Positions 35,801 to 43,945 of a DNA stretch of 44,832 nt are shown in pieces. The notes beneath the pieces are model-generated. The model ran no database searches. It saw only the letters and a program-made list of their open reading frames with translations, and was not told the origin of the DNA. The position numbers were made by a program, and so were the translations under genes. How positions within the stretch are numbered: the stretch's first letter is position 1; each line of letters opens with the position of its first letter. This DNA is from an uncultured Saprospiraceae bacterium. GTDB taxonomy: Bacteria; Bacteroidota; Bacteroidia; Chitinophagales; Saprospiraceae. The stretch spans positions 1-44,832 of the forward strand of contig CALLWB010000010.1 in assembly GCA_938016265.1 (NCBI GenBank), given 5' to 3'.

Positions 35801-36178
35801 GGTGATTGGGAAGTGCTGGTTTTTCAAGTAGCTAATCATGCAGAGTGGAATAGCTTTATCACTTCTATGCGGCTGGATCCTACCAATGCGACAGGCGTAA
35901 CAATTGATATTGACTGGATCATTGCCTCTGATGGAGATTATGATGATGACGGTGTACCTGATGTTACAGACGACTGCATTGCAGTCAATCAGTTACTGAA
36001 CTTCACCGGCGATATTCCACAAGGCACACACTTAGCAGGGCAGAAGATTACTGCCACCGGAGATGTGCTAAGTGGCACAACGGTCCGATTTGAAGCGCCT
36101 GAAATTGACATGCAAGTCGGTTTCGAAGCACAATTAAATTCTGATTTTGATTCAGTAGGAGAGGGATGTCCGCAATAG
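32879..36178 (+). CDS. Secreted G8-domain parallel-beta-helix protein (CEMIP/TMEM2-like)
   Basis: A 1099-residue protein with signal peptide (about 1-25, ending SVFG). Residues of about 45-165 match the G8 domain: W-D-x-P-x-T-W near 53-61, IPTANDIVVIPAG, then spaced glycines. Residues of about 270-560 form right-handed parallel beta-helix repeats with a GRYPFHWH motif containing His326 and His328, which resembles the RYPxHFH motif of the animal hyaluronan-degrading proteins CEMIP and TMEM2. Farther on come a thrombospondin-3-like Asp-rich loop (DLDGDGSTDGFE), a beta-sandwich of carbohydrate-binding appearance, another Asp loop (DGDYDDDGVPD) and a C-terminal GFEAQLNSDFDS-type motif. A polysaccharide substrate is inference. 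The shared protease C-terminal module is absent. Confidence 0.85.
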   Translation: MSYRFTLKIIGVVFPIFFFGTSVFGSNNECIYTNSRCEYDTTDKSAATFTAVQNGRWDQPATWNQNAIPTANDIVVIPAGRVIRLIGTCFAKNITVNGILMNTAGMNDFDLSTEYIMIMGNASELRIGTGANPYTGRAIITLVGINDGQSIMNSGDKFITAMMGGKINIHGENTISWSQLGANAPKGSTQITLKEPVTWPVGAEILIVSSRTDWNEAEKRTISAVSANQKTLSFASALDWPHTGVQKNYTRNTPAKTWTADLRAEVGLLSHNITIQGDAQSEIPTHGAGSGYGGHMMVHNGASAFISGVEFYRMGQTAELGRYPFHWHMVKGGGAGQYFKNNSVHKSYNRAITIHGTDYTLVENNFCYDHLGHGLFLEDGGERFNVIRKNVVLLTKRPTAAQALTPSDHELNQVQNRTPSSFWITNPNNIFEDNVAAGTHGTGFWFAMPESPLFVSGTDPYFAGIQPHKEPLGLFKGNTAHSCKSGFDIFDRLTALHGIRPNWGWDNATPHVMEDCTWYSNNVGVYAGIGVDGPKDNVIYRNNIFVDNLIHLFLATYNVVDQSVIVADAGEGLRAKINNPLTEAYRTYDGAGRVYNSHFVGWNAANTSLIKPGGAATKHINHEFTGITTNHAGFMNIKLRDYTIVPPSDIIATHYMHPREIMMVVHDNDGSISGVADASIVSNHPLMLTGGEFQAPNWDYAYRSLNKWALSFMLYPGVAMENFPNVTIQRTKTGTPDAAIYYVDGYREKHQIPFIVNDSYLYTYHFESLPTSKRLTLYMDDATPGDRYLIKYKDFGKLGGFSMSGAVAHSSLANLQASNSTGYYKQSNGDLYVRPVATTMKQVWTLQWTTNFAVAPVDLDGDGSTDGFEASEARNPYDASDLAFQYSTTNNFEGWSTIDQIASTDVSGGWLNGITSGNDPKIIKTDFNFDATKVVNILVKMKASSNRVAQLFWGRNNAPGFAAARVVGDNYTGNGDWEVLVFQVANHAEWNSFITSMRLDPTNATGVTIDIDWIIASDGDYDDDGVPDVTDDCIAVNQLLNFTGDIPQGTHLAGQKITATGDVLSGTTVRFEAPEIDMQVGFEAQLNSDFDSVGEGCPQ

Positions 36179-36415
36179 TCGGCAAGTCTGCATTCTAAAT
36201 AAGCAGCAATGAATATTTCATCCTTTTACATTTTTATTTGTTCAATGTTTTTTGGGAAGGAATTTACGGTGAAAGTATCCTGTCTGACGGATATAACGAA
36301 GCTCGGAAGTGGCAGCGACGGCTGCATAATGGGGTGTTTTCTCAAGTAGAGACATAAAAATGAGCAATACCCAAAAAAATAACCCTGCAATTACAGAACT
36401 TAAAATTAAACTTAA

Positions 36416-37081
36416 TTGAGTAAATATATACTATTTTTTTTGGTAATGATTCCCTTGTTTTCTTATGGACAGCTGAAAGGAAAGTATTGTTATGACTTTG
36501 GATTTTTTTCTGAATGTTTGATTCTGAAAAATGACTTTTCCTTCAAGTATTATAGCGGCAGTTGTGATGGCACCCAACAAGGATTTGGCCATTATAGTTT
36601 ATCAAACAATGAATTGATCTTAATTTTTGAATCAGACAGTAAAAAATCGACAAACGACCACGTCCAAATAATCGAGATACCCACAAGTCGTGATTCCATC
36701 AAATTTTCATGTAAAGTAATCTGCGAAAAAACAAAAGAACCGGCATCATTTGCGAATGTCTTTTTTAAAAATGACAATGACACCATCATCGCAGGTCAAA
36801 TCACTGAGATAGATGGCTCCTGTCTCCTAAGCATGCCGAAATCAGAAAAGGAATTGACGCTTAATGTTTCTTTACTGGGATTCAAAACATTTTCAATGCA
36901 AATTATACCAGACGTTGATTTTCATTTAAGCCTAACTTTAGCTTTGGATGGTACTTTTAACCAAATATTGGAAAGTGGGGACACGCTTACCTACAAAATT
37001 AAGCAGATCAAAAAACGAAGAATAAAACTTAAAAAGCCCTACAATTATTCAAAGTTTGAAACGTATAAAAGACACCTGTAG
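36416..37081 (+). CDS. Secreted CarboxypepD_reg-like protein
   Basis: A 221-residue protein with TTG start (36416) giving a signal peptide MSKYILFFLVMIPLFSYGQ. The only in-frame ATG (36446) would leave too short a signal. After a region with three cysteines (about 25-55) comes a CarboxypepD_reg-like beta-sandwich at about 98-165: FSCKVICEKTKEPASFANVF, ITEIDGSCLLSMP, LLGFKTFSMQI. That domain is usual at the front of TonB-dependent receptors but here stands alone. The C-terminus is Lys/Arg-rich. It is separated from the G8 gene by 237 bases containing only a 34-codon frame I could not support. Confidence 0.6.
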   Translation: MSKYILFFLVMIPLFSYGQLKGKYCYDFGFFSECLILKNDFSFKYYSGSCDGTQQGFGHYSLSNNELILIFESDSKKSTNDHVQIIEIPTSRDSIKFSCKVICEKTKEPASFANVFFKNDNDTIIAGQITEIDGSCLLSMPKSEKELTLNVSLLGFKTFSMQIIPDVDFHLSLTLALDGTFNQILESGDTLTYKIKQIKKRRIKLKKPYNYSKFETYKRHL

Positions 37082-37245
37082 TTATTAACGCAAAGTAGGA
37101 TCACGCAACGTTTTTATCGTATTGGATGGATCACAGTGGATATCCGCCATTGCGGTTTCCTCTCTTTTTGAATTGCCGAAAGTAGGACCACCTTCCAAAC
37201 TCTTCGAGATTAGGAAGGAATTTTCTACTTATACCAATTACTAAT

Positions 37246-37900
37246 TTAATACTTAAACACCCTCGTTATTCCATTATAAACTTCGCCTCGCACACTAATG
37301 AAGTAGATGCCACGAGCGAAATCCTCCACCTCCAGTTCTTCCCCAAAAACTCCCTGAATACTGTCAGTAGTCCTAGTAGAAACAAGTTCTCCTTTCACAT
37401 TAAAAACATCTATCCTCAATTGATCTGCCTTTGGTAGATATCCAGAAATTGCCGTCCGTTCCTGAGCGGGATTTGGATAAACTTCCAACGCAAATTCCTA
37501 TAAAGTAGGCAAATCTCCAATAGCCACCATCACCTCATCCGGTATAGTATCTCCCATCACAATGAGTTCATCACCCAGTTCATATTCCGCGTACATAAAA
37601 CGTGATTTCTGAATTGGTCAAGTAGAACTCATTAGCAAAATGACGGTAGTTCGGATCTGGTGGCCAAGGGGGCATCGATCCTTCGTTCAATACATGGTTG
37701 ATCAACGACCCTTTATTAAAGACATCTGGGTAACTCATCAACTCAAAAGGGGCAATGGCGCCCTGATGATGGCAGTGAGCACACTTCTCATATATAATAG
37801 GTGCAATGTCATTACTCCAGGTTGTTTGACTGGAAATTTCCTGGATAAAGCCAAACAAAAATCCAAAGACAGCCAGGAATATTTTGGGGTAGTTTTTCAT
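37246..37900 (-). pseudogene. Decayed cytochrome-c/type IX secreted protein gene
   Basis: Two parts of one former protein. The N-terminal 106 residues (ATG 37900-37898) have a signal peptide and a c-type haem motif CAHCH followed by a segment with GSMPPWPPDPNYRHF, as in Bacteroidota exported cytochrome/monooxygenase-like proteins. The frame stops at 37582-37580. In another frame, about 30 residues follow (DELIVMGDTIPDE), then a TAG. After it a type IX secretion C-terminal domain begins (MEVYPNPAQERTAISGYLP ... GIYFISVRGEVYNG) and ends at 37246. Most of the middle is missing. The gene therefore looks broken by deletion, frameshift and stop. It is the only type IX sorting domain in the window. 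Confidence 0.8.
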
Positions 37901-38086
37901 GTTCTGGGTATTGTATTATCTCAAATATAATAAATTAGATTCACCTTAGGGAACCTTAGGAATGATTGATAGTGGTTTGGTATAATGGGTTAATGGTCGT
38001 ATTTTTTTGGAATACTGGTAGGGTGCAATCCTCCAATAGATATAGGAACCAATTGATTTTGCAAAACGTTGATTAAAATAAAAACA

Positions 38087-38578
38087 ATGAGAACTTACCG
38101 AAGCAATGGTGCAATTGGTGCTTTATTAGATGAATATGAACGAGCAATTGTTGATCTTCAACAGCTGTTGGATTCAATTTCTCCTATACAATTGTCTTTT
38201 GTTGTAGGTTCAACTGCGGAAGGTTCGGATTGTAAATCTATACAATCGGTACTTACCCATGTTGTCCGAGCAGGCTTTTGGTACATAATAGAAGTCAGAA
38301 AATCCGAGGGGGAAGAATTGGAGGCTCCCCAAACAATAACCTACAATACAAAGGAAAAGTACAAGGAAGCGCTTTCAAAAATGTTCAATAACTCTGAGCA
38401 GCTATTCAAAGACTATCCTTCGCTTGATCTATACAAACAAAGAGCTTTTAGATGGCCACATCTATATAATGTAGATTTACTTCTGGAACATGCCATTGTT
38501 CATATTCTCCGACATCGAAGGCAGATCGAACGATTTTTACTGGTACTTGAGGAGCAGATAAACAATCAAGTTGATTAG
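38087..38578 (+). CDS. DinB-superfamily protein
   Basis: A 163-residue four-helix-bundle protein of the DinB/YfiT type. The pattern of metal-ligand histidines fits: a first His in LTHVVRAGFWYI (about 66-77) and two in the C-terminal helix, LEHAIVHILRHRRQIERFL (about 138-156), where the HxxxH(R) spacing is typical. Members bind a divalent metal and often act as thiol transferases or are of unknown role. ATG 38087 was chosen; TTG 38069 adds six residues. Convergent with the GNAT gene, whose stop overlaps its own by four bases. Confidence 0.8.
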   Translation: MRTYRSNGAIGALLDEYERAIVDLQQLLDSISPIQLSFVVGSTAEGSDCKSIQSVLTHVVRAGFWYIIEVRKSEGEELEAPQTITYNTKEKYKEALSKMFNNSEQLFKDYPSLDLYKQRAFRWPHLYNVDLLLEHAIVHILRHRRQIERFLLVLEEQINNQVD

Positions 38579-39105
38579 CCCAAGGTTGGATTTTTCAGCT
38601 CATAGTACAACAAGTCTTCTTCGTCATTTGGAATACGGATGGTCTTAATAAATTGTAGACCCAACTTTTCCAGCAAGCGTTGTGAAGGCAAATTTTTTTT
38701 AATGGTAATGGCGCAAATCATTGGAAGATTGAAGGTTTCAAAAGCCGCTTGCTTAATACGTAAGGCACTTTCCAGGGCATAGCCCTTCCGTTCGTAGGCT
38801 GGCAAAAAAGCGAAACCGATATCTATGCCTTCTATTCCGTCGCGACTGTAAAGTCCACAAGAGCCAATCTTTTGCTGATCTGATTTGCGAATGACGGTAT
38901 AATTGCCAAAACCTAACTGCAAAAAGCTGGTGGCCCGTCTGGTCCTGATATACTCGGCAGCCTCTTCTAGTGTGTTTACTTTTCGATCACCAATGTTCTG
39001 TTTCCATTTTGGCGTATTCAACAACTCTAAATAAAAAGCGGCATCGCTTTCATCAGTTGGCTTCAGAATCAGTCGTTCGGTCTCAAATGTCAGGAAATTT
39101 TTCAT
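38575..39105 (-). CDS. GNAT N-acetyltransferase (RimJ/RimL-like)
   Basis: A 176-residue acyltransferase. It opens with FETERLILKPTDESDAAFYL, the usual RimJ/RimL-type strand-helix start. Motif A of the GNAT fold is IGFAFLPAYERKGYALESAL (about 96-115), containing the acetyl-CoA-binding R-K-G-Y-A loop. Motif B follows in NLPSQRLLEKLGLQF (about 139-153). The substrate may be a protein N-terminus, an antibiotic or another amine and cannot be told. It overlaps the convergent DinB gene by four bases. No operon partner on its strand is close, since the next minus-strand gene begins upstream across 134 bases. Confidence 0.88.
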   Translation of the reverse strand: MKNFLTFETERLILKPTDESDAAFYLELLNTPKWKQNIGDRKVNTLEEAAEYIRTRRATSFLQLGFGNYTVIRKSDQQKIGSCGLYSRDGIEGIDIGFAFLPAYERKGYALESALRIKQAAFETFNLPMICAITIKKNLPSQRLLEKLGLQFIKTIRIPNDEEDLLYYELKNPTLG

Positions 39106-39239
39106 TGATTTTTTCTTGGTAGGCTAGAAAGTAGAAGGCACTTCCATGTTTTGTATTCAATTCTTTATTAATGCTAGATTGGTTAATAGCAGACACCTCT
39201 GCATACCTTTTTACTTTCTAACAACTACTTCTACTAACG

Positions 39240-40904
39240 TCATACCCCATTAATCTTATCCCGAATCTCCCGATGCAAAATTTTACCAACATTAGTCTTA
39301 GGCAGCTCATCCCAAAACTCAATATGCTTCGGATTTTTATAAGCAGTAAAGGTCAATTTGCAATACGCCACGATCTCTTTTTTTGTTAGCGCCTTGTCTT
39401 TTTTTACAATTACCAGCGCGACTACCTCCCCGGAATGCTCATCTTTCTTGCCAACTACTGCAGCTTCCAGTACCTTAGGATGTTGCACAATCACCTCCTC
39501 CATTTCATTTGGATAGACATTAAAACCAGAAACAAGAATCATGTTCTTTTTTCGATCTACTATTTTGAAAAAACCATCAAAATTCATAATCCCGATATCT
39601 CCAGTACTGAGCCATCCGTCCTTGAGTACTTTGGCCGTTTCTTCTGGTTTATTGTAGTAGCCTTTCATGATTTGTGGACCTTTTGCCTGGATTTCTCCTG
39701 CTTGGCCACTGGGTACTGGCTGTCCATTCTCATCGACGATTCTCAAATCGGTAGAGGGTAGGGGGACTCCGATGGTACCCAATTGGCCTTTTTCCTTTGG
39801 ATTGACCGTTAAGACAGGGGAGGATTCGGTCAGTCCATAGCCTTCAGACAAGAAACAACCAGTTACTTTTTCCCAGTTTTGGGCGACTGATTTCTGTATT
39901 GCCATCCCACCACCGACGGAAATTTTAAGATTGTTGAAATTGCAACTGGCAAAATCCTTATGATTTAATAGCGCATTAAATAGAGTATTGACGCCTGTAA
40001 AGATGGAAATTTTGTGTCGTTTGAATTCTTTGATTACCGAAGGTAAATCCCGAGGATTGGTGACCAGTACATTCAACGCTCCGATTCCACCAAGTGCAAG
40101 GCAATTCACAGAAAAAGCAAATATATGGTACATTGGCAATGGACAAAGGGCAATTTCCTTCCCCTCTGTAATATAAGACTGCATGACTGCTCTAATCTGA
40201 TGAAGATTGGAAATGATGTTTTTATGTGTTAACATGGCACCCTTCGAAAGTCCAGTAGTCCCGCCTGTATACTGAAGTAGCAATACGTCATCTGCCTTGT
40301 AATTGAATTTTGGCAGTTCAAACTTTTTCCCCAAACTAATTGCCTCCTTAAACATAATGACATTCGATAGATTGAATTTGGGCACCAACCGCTTCACATT
40401 TTTTACCATAAAATCGACGACGATGCCCTTCGTCCCAAGCATCTCCCCGACAGTAGTCAGGATAATTGTTTTGATGGGTGTTTTGTCTATGATTTGTTCT
40501 AAATTGGAAGCAAAGTTGGAGGTGATTACAATCGCTTTAGCTTCTGAATCTTTGAATTGATGTTCCATTTCATGTGGCGTATACAACGGATTCGTATTCA
40601 CAATAACAAGACCTGCTCGTATTGCTCCAAACAAAGCAATAGGATATTGCAAACAGTTAGGCATCATCAAGACGATTTTGTCTCCTGGTTCTAAACCGCG
40701 GCTAAAAAGGTAAGCGCCAAAATTTCTTGATAGTTTATCCAATTGCCCATAGGTAATGGTTTTTCCCATATTGGAGAAGGCAGGCAGTTTTTTATATTTC
40801 ACCAGCGTTTCTTCAATCATCTCCTGCAAATTCTGATAAATATCAGGGTCGATATTGGCCGGAATTCCAGCAGGATAATACTTAATCCAAGGACGGTCAC
40901 TCAT
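39240..40904 (-). CDS. Long-chain acyl-CoA ligase (FadD-like)
   Basis: A 554-residue member of the ANL adenylate-forming family. It activates fatty acids to acyl-CoA through an acyl-AMP intermediate. The phosphate-binding loop reads LQYTGGTTGLSKGAMLTHKN (about 210-230), the A5 motif GYGLTESSPV (about 356-365), and the hinge and A7/A8 motifs are DGWLSTGDIG (about 429-438) and the DRKKNMILVSGFNVYP stretch. The catalytic lysine lies in PKTNVGKILHRE near the C-terminus. Length is normal. It shares a 312-base divergent region with rpsA. It may serve the desaturase pathway, but no physical link is visible. Confidence 0.92.
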   Translation of the reverse strand: MSDRPWIKYYPAGIPANIDPDIYQNLQEMIEETLVKYKKLPAFSNMGKTITYGQLDKLSRNFGAYLFSRGLEPGDKIVLMMPNCLQYPIALFGAIRAGLVIVNTNPLYTPHEMEHQFKDSEAKAIVITSNFASNLEQIIDKTPIKTIILTTVGEMLGTKGIVVDFMVKNVKRLVPKFNLSNVIMFKEAISLGKKFELPKFNYKADDVLLLQYTGGTTGLSKGAMLTHKNIISNLHQIRAVMQSYITEGKEIALCPLPMYHIFAFSVNCLALGGIGALNVLVTNPRDLPSVIKEFKRHKISIFTGVNTLFNALLNHKDFASCNFNNLKISVGGGMAIQKSVAQNWEKVTGCFLSEGYGLTESSPVLTVNPKEKGQLGTIGVPLPSTDLRIVDENGQPVPSGQAGEIQAKGPQIMKGYYNKPEETAKVLKDGWLSTGDIGIMNFDGFFKIVDRKKNMILVSGFNVYPNEMEEVIVQHPKVLEAAVVGKKDEHSGEVVALVIVKKDKALTKKEIVAYCKLTFTAYKNPKHIEFWDELPKTNVGKILHREIRDKINGV

Positions 40905-41071
40905 AATTATCTAGGTTTCTTAAGAATAGATCACTAAAATAGTAAATATTAATGGTAACCAAGTAAATGTTTTAGATAGAAAAATAGAGTTTAGAGACCT
41001 CGTAATTGGTTACTAAGTTCATGGTTAATAGTATAATGAGGATTTGTCAATACTATTTGCACCTCTCTACT

Positions 41072-41108
41072 TTCTACTGGAAGCTGGCCGAGCAAAACGA
41101 GTCCCTCT
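41072..41108 (+). repeat. Copy of a dispersed short repeat upstream of rpsA
   Basis: TTCTACTGGAAGCTGGCC (41072-41089) followed by GAGCAAAACGAG (41089-41100) and TCCCTCT. The first module matches 4440-4457 at 16 of 18 positions. Confidence 0.45.
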
Positions 41109-41163
41109 AAATCCAACCCAATAGCGGATTCAAAAAAAATTAGAAATTCTACTAAACTTCACG

Positions 41164-41171
41164 TATCTTTG
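41164..41171 (+). promoter_or_regulatory. Candidate -7 box for rpsA
   Basis: TATCTTTG is a perfect TAnnTTTG match, 46 bases before ATG 41217. A -33 TTTG at the expected distance is not evident. Confidence 0.5.
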
Positions 41172-41216
41172 TGCGCTAATTTTATTTTTTAACCTTTTAA
41201 ACCTAATTTATCTCGT

Positions 41217-43403
41217 ATGGATGAGAAAAATTTGGAGAACAATAATGATGAAGCAGCGAAAGAAGTAACTGCTGAAAATCAAGAAACTCCCACACAAGAA
41301 GTACCAGCTACAGAACCTGTAAAGGAAGTAGTTGAAGAAGTTTCAAAAGAAGTAGAAGCAAAAACTGAAGAAGTAGTTGAAAAAGCTGCAGAACCAGTTA
41401 AAACTGCAACTGCTGCTGAAGCTATCGCAGAAGCACAAGCTGAAGTAGTAGAAGAAGAGGAAGAAGAAATCGAAACTGCCCATGATGATTATGACTGGGA
41501 TTTAGGAGCTCGAAACACCTTGACTTACACTGCAGAAGAACATGCTGATTTCGAAAGACAATACAGCGAAACATTAACGACAGTAGCAGAAAATGAGATC
41601 GTATCAGGTCGCGTTTCAGCAATTGCTGGCGGTGATGTAGTATTGGACATCAACTACAAATCAGATGGATTACTAGCACTTTCCGAATTCCGTGATATTC
41701 CGGATTTGAAAGTTGGTGACTACGTCGACGTATATGTTGAAGAACAAGAAGACAAAAATGGTCAACTTTCTTTATCTCGTAGAAAAGCGAAAATTCTCCG
41801 TGCATGGCAAGCAATCAAAGAATCACACGACGAAGGGACTGTTATTACTGGTACCGTTATCAGTAAAACAAAAGGTGGTCTTATCGTAAATGCGGGTGGT
41901 TTGGAAACATTCCTGCCAGGATCACAAATTGACATCAAACCAATTATTGATTACGATGCATACGTTGGTAAGACAATGGAATTCAAAGTAGTTAAAATTA
42001 ACGAAGCCATCAAAAATGCTGTTGTTTCGCACAAAGCGCTTATCGAAAGCGATTTGGAAGATCAACGTCAAGCAATTATTGCCAGCCTTGAAAAAGGACA
42101 GGTATTGGAAGGACTTGTTAAAAACATTACTGATTTCGGAGCATTCCTTGATCTTGGTGGTGTTGATGGCCTGTTGTATATCACTGATATTTCCTGGGGT
42201 AGAATTTCTCACCCAAGTGAGATCTTAGAATTGAACCAAAAAATCAATGTTGTTGTTCTTGACTTTGATGATAACAAAAAACGTATTTCTCTAGGTCTGA
42301 AACAACTACAACCACATCCATGGGAAGTTCTTTCTGCGGAATTGGCAGAAAAATCTGTTGTTAACGGAAAAATCGTAAACATCGAAGATTATGGAGCATT
42401 CCTTGAAATTCAACCAGGTGTTGAAGGATTGATTCACGTTTCTGAGATCTCTTGGAGCAATCAACCTGTCAATGCAAGAGAATTCTTCAAACTAAACCAA
42501 AACTACGAAGCAAAAATCGTTACTATCGACAGAGAAGAACGAAAAATGTCGCTTAGTTTAAAACAATTGTCTGAAGATCCTTGGAGTGCTATTGAAGCAA
42601 AATACCCACAAGGTAGCCGTCATAAAGGAGATGTGAAAAATCTTACTCCTTATGGTGTTTTTGTTGAGTTGGAAGAAGGAATTGGAGGAATGGTTCACAT
42701 TTCTGATCTTTCTTGGACAAAACGATTCTCTCACCCATCTGAATACACAAAAGTTGGTACAGAGATCGATGTTGTTATTCTTGACATAGACAAAGACAGC
42801 AGAAAACTATCTTTAGGACACAAACAAATTGAAGAGAATCCATGGGATACGTTCGAAGATGTATTCCCAGTAGGTTCTTACCATGAAGCAACTATCCTAA
42901 GACGTGATGATAGAGGAGCAATTGTTCAATTACCTTATGGTTTGGAAGCATATGCACCACTAAAGCATGTTAAGAAAGAAGATGGCAAATTCGCTGACGT
43001 GGAAGAAGTATTATACTTCAAAGTGATCGAATTCAACAGAGATGATAAGCGTATTCTTGTTTCGCATTCTCGTTACCTGGACGATCAGTTCAGAGAGACT
43101 AAAGAAAAAGAACGCAAAGAAGTCCAAGGCGCTAAAGACGAAACACGTAAAGTGATTAAAAAACGTCAGTCAAGCGTTGAACGAGAAACGCTAGGTAACC
43201 TTGCTATTTTCTCTCAACTTAAGGAACAACTTGCTGCTAACGATGGAGAAGCTACTCCAGAGAAAGAAGAAAAGGCTCCTAAGAAGAAAGCAACCAAAAA
43301 AGCAGAAGCTAAAAAGGAAGAGCCTAAAGCTGAAGCGAAGAAGGAGGAACCTAAGGAAGAGGCACCTGCAAAGGATGCTAAAGCAAGCGAAGAAGAAGAA
43401 TAA
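41217..43403 (+). CDS. rpsA: 30S ribosomal protein S1
   Basis: A 728-residue ribosomal protein S1. It helps the 30S subunit bind and unfold mRNA, which matters in Bacteroidota where Shine-Dalgarno sequences are weak. Residues 1-95 are very rich in Glu, Val, Ala and Lys. Six S1 beta-barrels follow, beginning near ENEIVSGRVSAIAGGDV, GTVITGTVISKTKGGLI, GQVLEGLVKNITDFGAFLDL, SVVNGKIVNIEDYGAFLEI, GDVKNLTPYGVFVELEEGI and GSYHEATILRRDDRGAI. The third to fifth have the GAFLDL/GAFLEI/GVFVEL pattern typical of mRNA-binding S1 domains. The C-terminal 80 residues are alternating Lys/Glu/Ala. A stem-loop terminator follows. Confidence 0.95.
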   Translation: MDEKNLENNNDEAAKEVTAENQETPTQEVPATEPVKEVVEEVSKEVEAKTEEVVEKAAEPVKTATAAEAIAEAQAEVVEEEEEEIETAHDDYDWDLGARNTLTYTAEEHADFERQYSETLTTVAENEIVSGRVSAIAGGDVVLDINYKSDGLLALSEFRDIPDLKVGDYVDVYVEEQEDKNGQLSLSRRKAKILRAWQAIKESHDEGTVITGTVISKTKGGLIVNAGGLETFLPGSQIDIKPIIDYDAYVGKTMEFKVVKINEAIKNAVVSHKALIESDLEDQRQAIIASLEKGQVLEGLVKNITDFGAFLDLGGVDGLLYITDISWGRISHPSEILELNQKINVVVLDFDDNKKRISLGLKQLQPHPWEVLSAELAEKSVVNGKIVNIEDYGAFLEIQPGVEGLIHVSEISWSNQPVNAREFFKLNQNYEAKIVTIDREERKMSLSLKQLSEDPWSAIEAKYPQGSRHKGDVKNLTPYGVFVELEEGIGGMVHISDLSWTKRFSHPSEYTKVGTEIDVVILDIDKDSRKLSLGHKQIEENPWDTFEDVFPVGSYHEATILRRDDRGAIVQLPYGLEAYAPLKHVKKEDGKFADVEEVLYFKVIEFNRDDKRILVSHSRYLDDQFRETKEKERKEVQGAKDETRKVIKKRQSSVERETLGNLAIFSQLKEQLAANDGEATPEKEEKAPKKKATKKAEAKKEEPKAEAKKEEPKEEAPAKDAKASEEEE

Positions 43404-43427
43404 GATAACCTCTTGTTTTTAATCATA

Positions 43428-43469
43428 GAGAAATGGCTTTCGACAACTGTCGGAAGCCATTTCTTTTTT
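43428..43469 (+). terminator. Terminator after rpsA
   Basis: AGAAATGGCTTTCGA (43428-43442) pairs with TCGGAAGCCATTTCT (43450-43464), one G-U pair, followed by T's. Confidence 0.9.
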
Positions 43470-43545
43470 AACTGTTTATTGTAAATAGTCTTTGCTGAAC
43501 TTTTTTTGCCTTAATTCGTTTAATACCTAAATAAAATTGAAGAAA

Positions 43546-43851
43546 ATGAGTACGTCTAATTTTAGTAGTATTATTAACTCAGAAAAACCGGTATTGATCG
43601 ATTTTCACGCAGAATGGTGTGGCCCATGCAAAATGATGACCCCAATATTAAATGATCTAAAGTCTAAAGTGGGGGATACCGCCAAAATAATAAAAATAGA
43701 TATTGACAAGAATCGCAACCTAGCAACTAGATATCAAGTTAAAGGGGTCCCTACGTTAATGATCTTCCAACAAGGAGAGTTGAAATGGCGGAATTCAGGT
43801 ATACACTCTGCAGCACAATTGGATGAACTAATTAAGTCATACGCTTCTTAA
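43546..43851 (+). CDS. trxA: Thioredoxin
   Basis: A 101-residue thioredoxin from ATG 43546. The redox motif WCGPCK has Trp24 and Cys25/Cys28, preceded by VLIDFHAEW. The cis-proline loop is VKGVPTLMIF (about 65-74) and the last strand is GELKWRNSG. All core thioredoxin residues are present, so it should reduce disulfides in the cytoplasm. The in-frame TTG 43537 would add three residues. It has its own spacer behind the rpsA terminator, so it is probably separately transcribed. The gene symbol is by family and may not be the sole thioredoxin. Confidence 0.88.
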   Translation: MSTSNFSSIINSEKPVLIDFHAEWCGPCKMMTPILNDLKSKVGDTAKIIKIDIDKNRNLATRYQVKGVPTLMIFQQGELKWRNSGIHSAAQLDELIKSYAS

Positions 43852-43945
43852 ACGCTTGAAAATCCCAAAGGATAAAAAATAAATTTAGAAGTCTGTTTCC
43901 TAAGAATTGATAATTTCACTAATATTGATGAAATTATCATTTTTT

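Larger units (their letters stand above)
40905..41216. other. Divergent spacer between acyl-CoA ligase and rpsA
   Basis: It contains the dispersed repeat (41072-41108) and the rpsA promoter (41164-41171). No clear promoter for the acyl-CoA ligase was found. No gene. Confidence 0.5.

Noticed and set aside
36245-36349. 34-codon frame between G8 and CarboxypepD_reg-like genes
   Set aside because: Too short, with no signal, motif or neighbour evidence.
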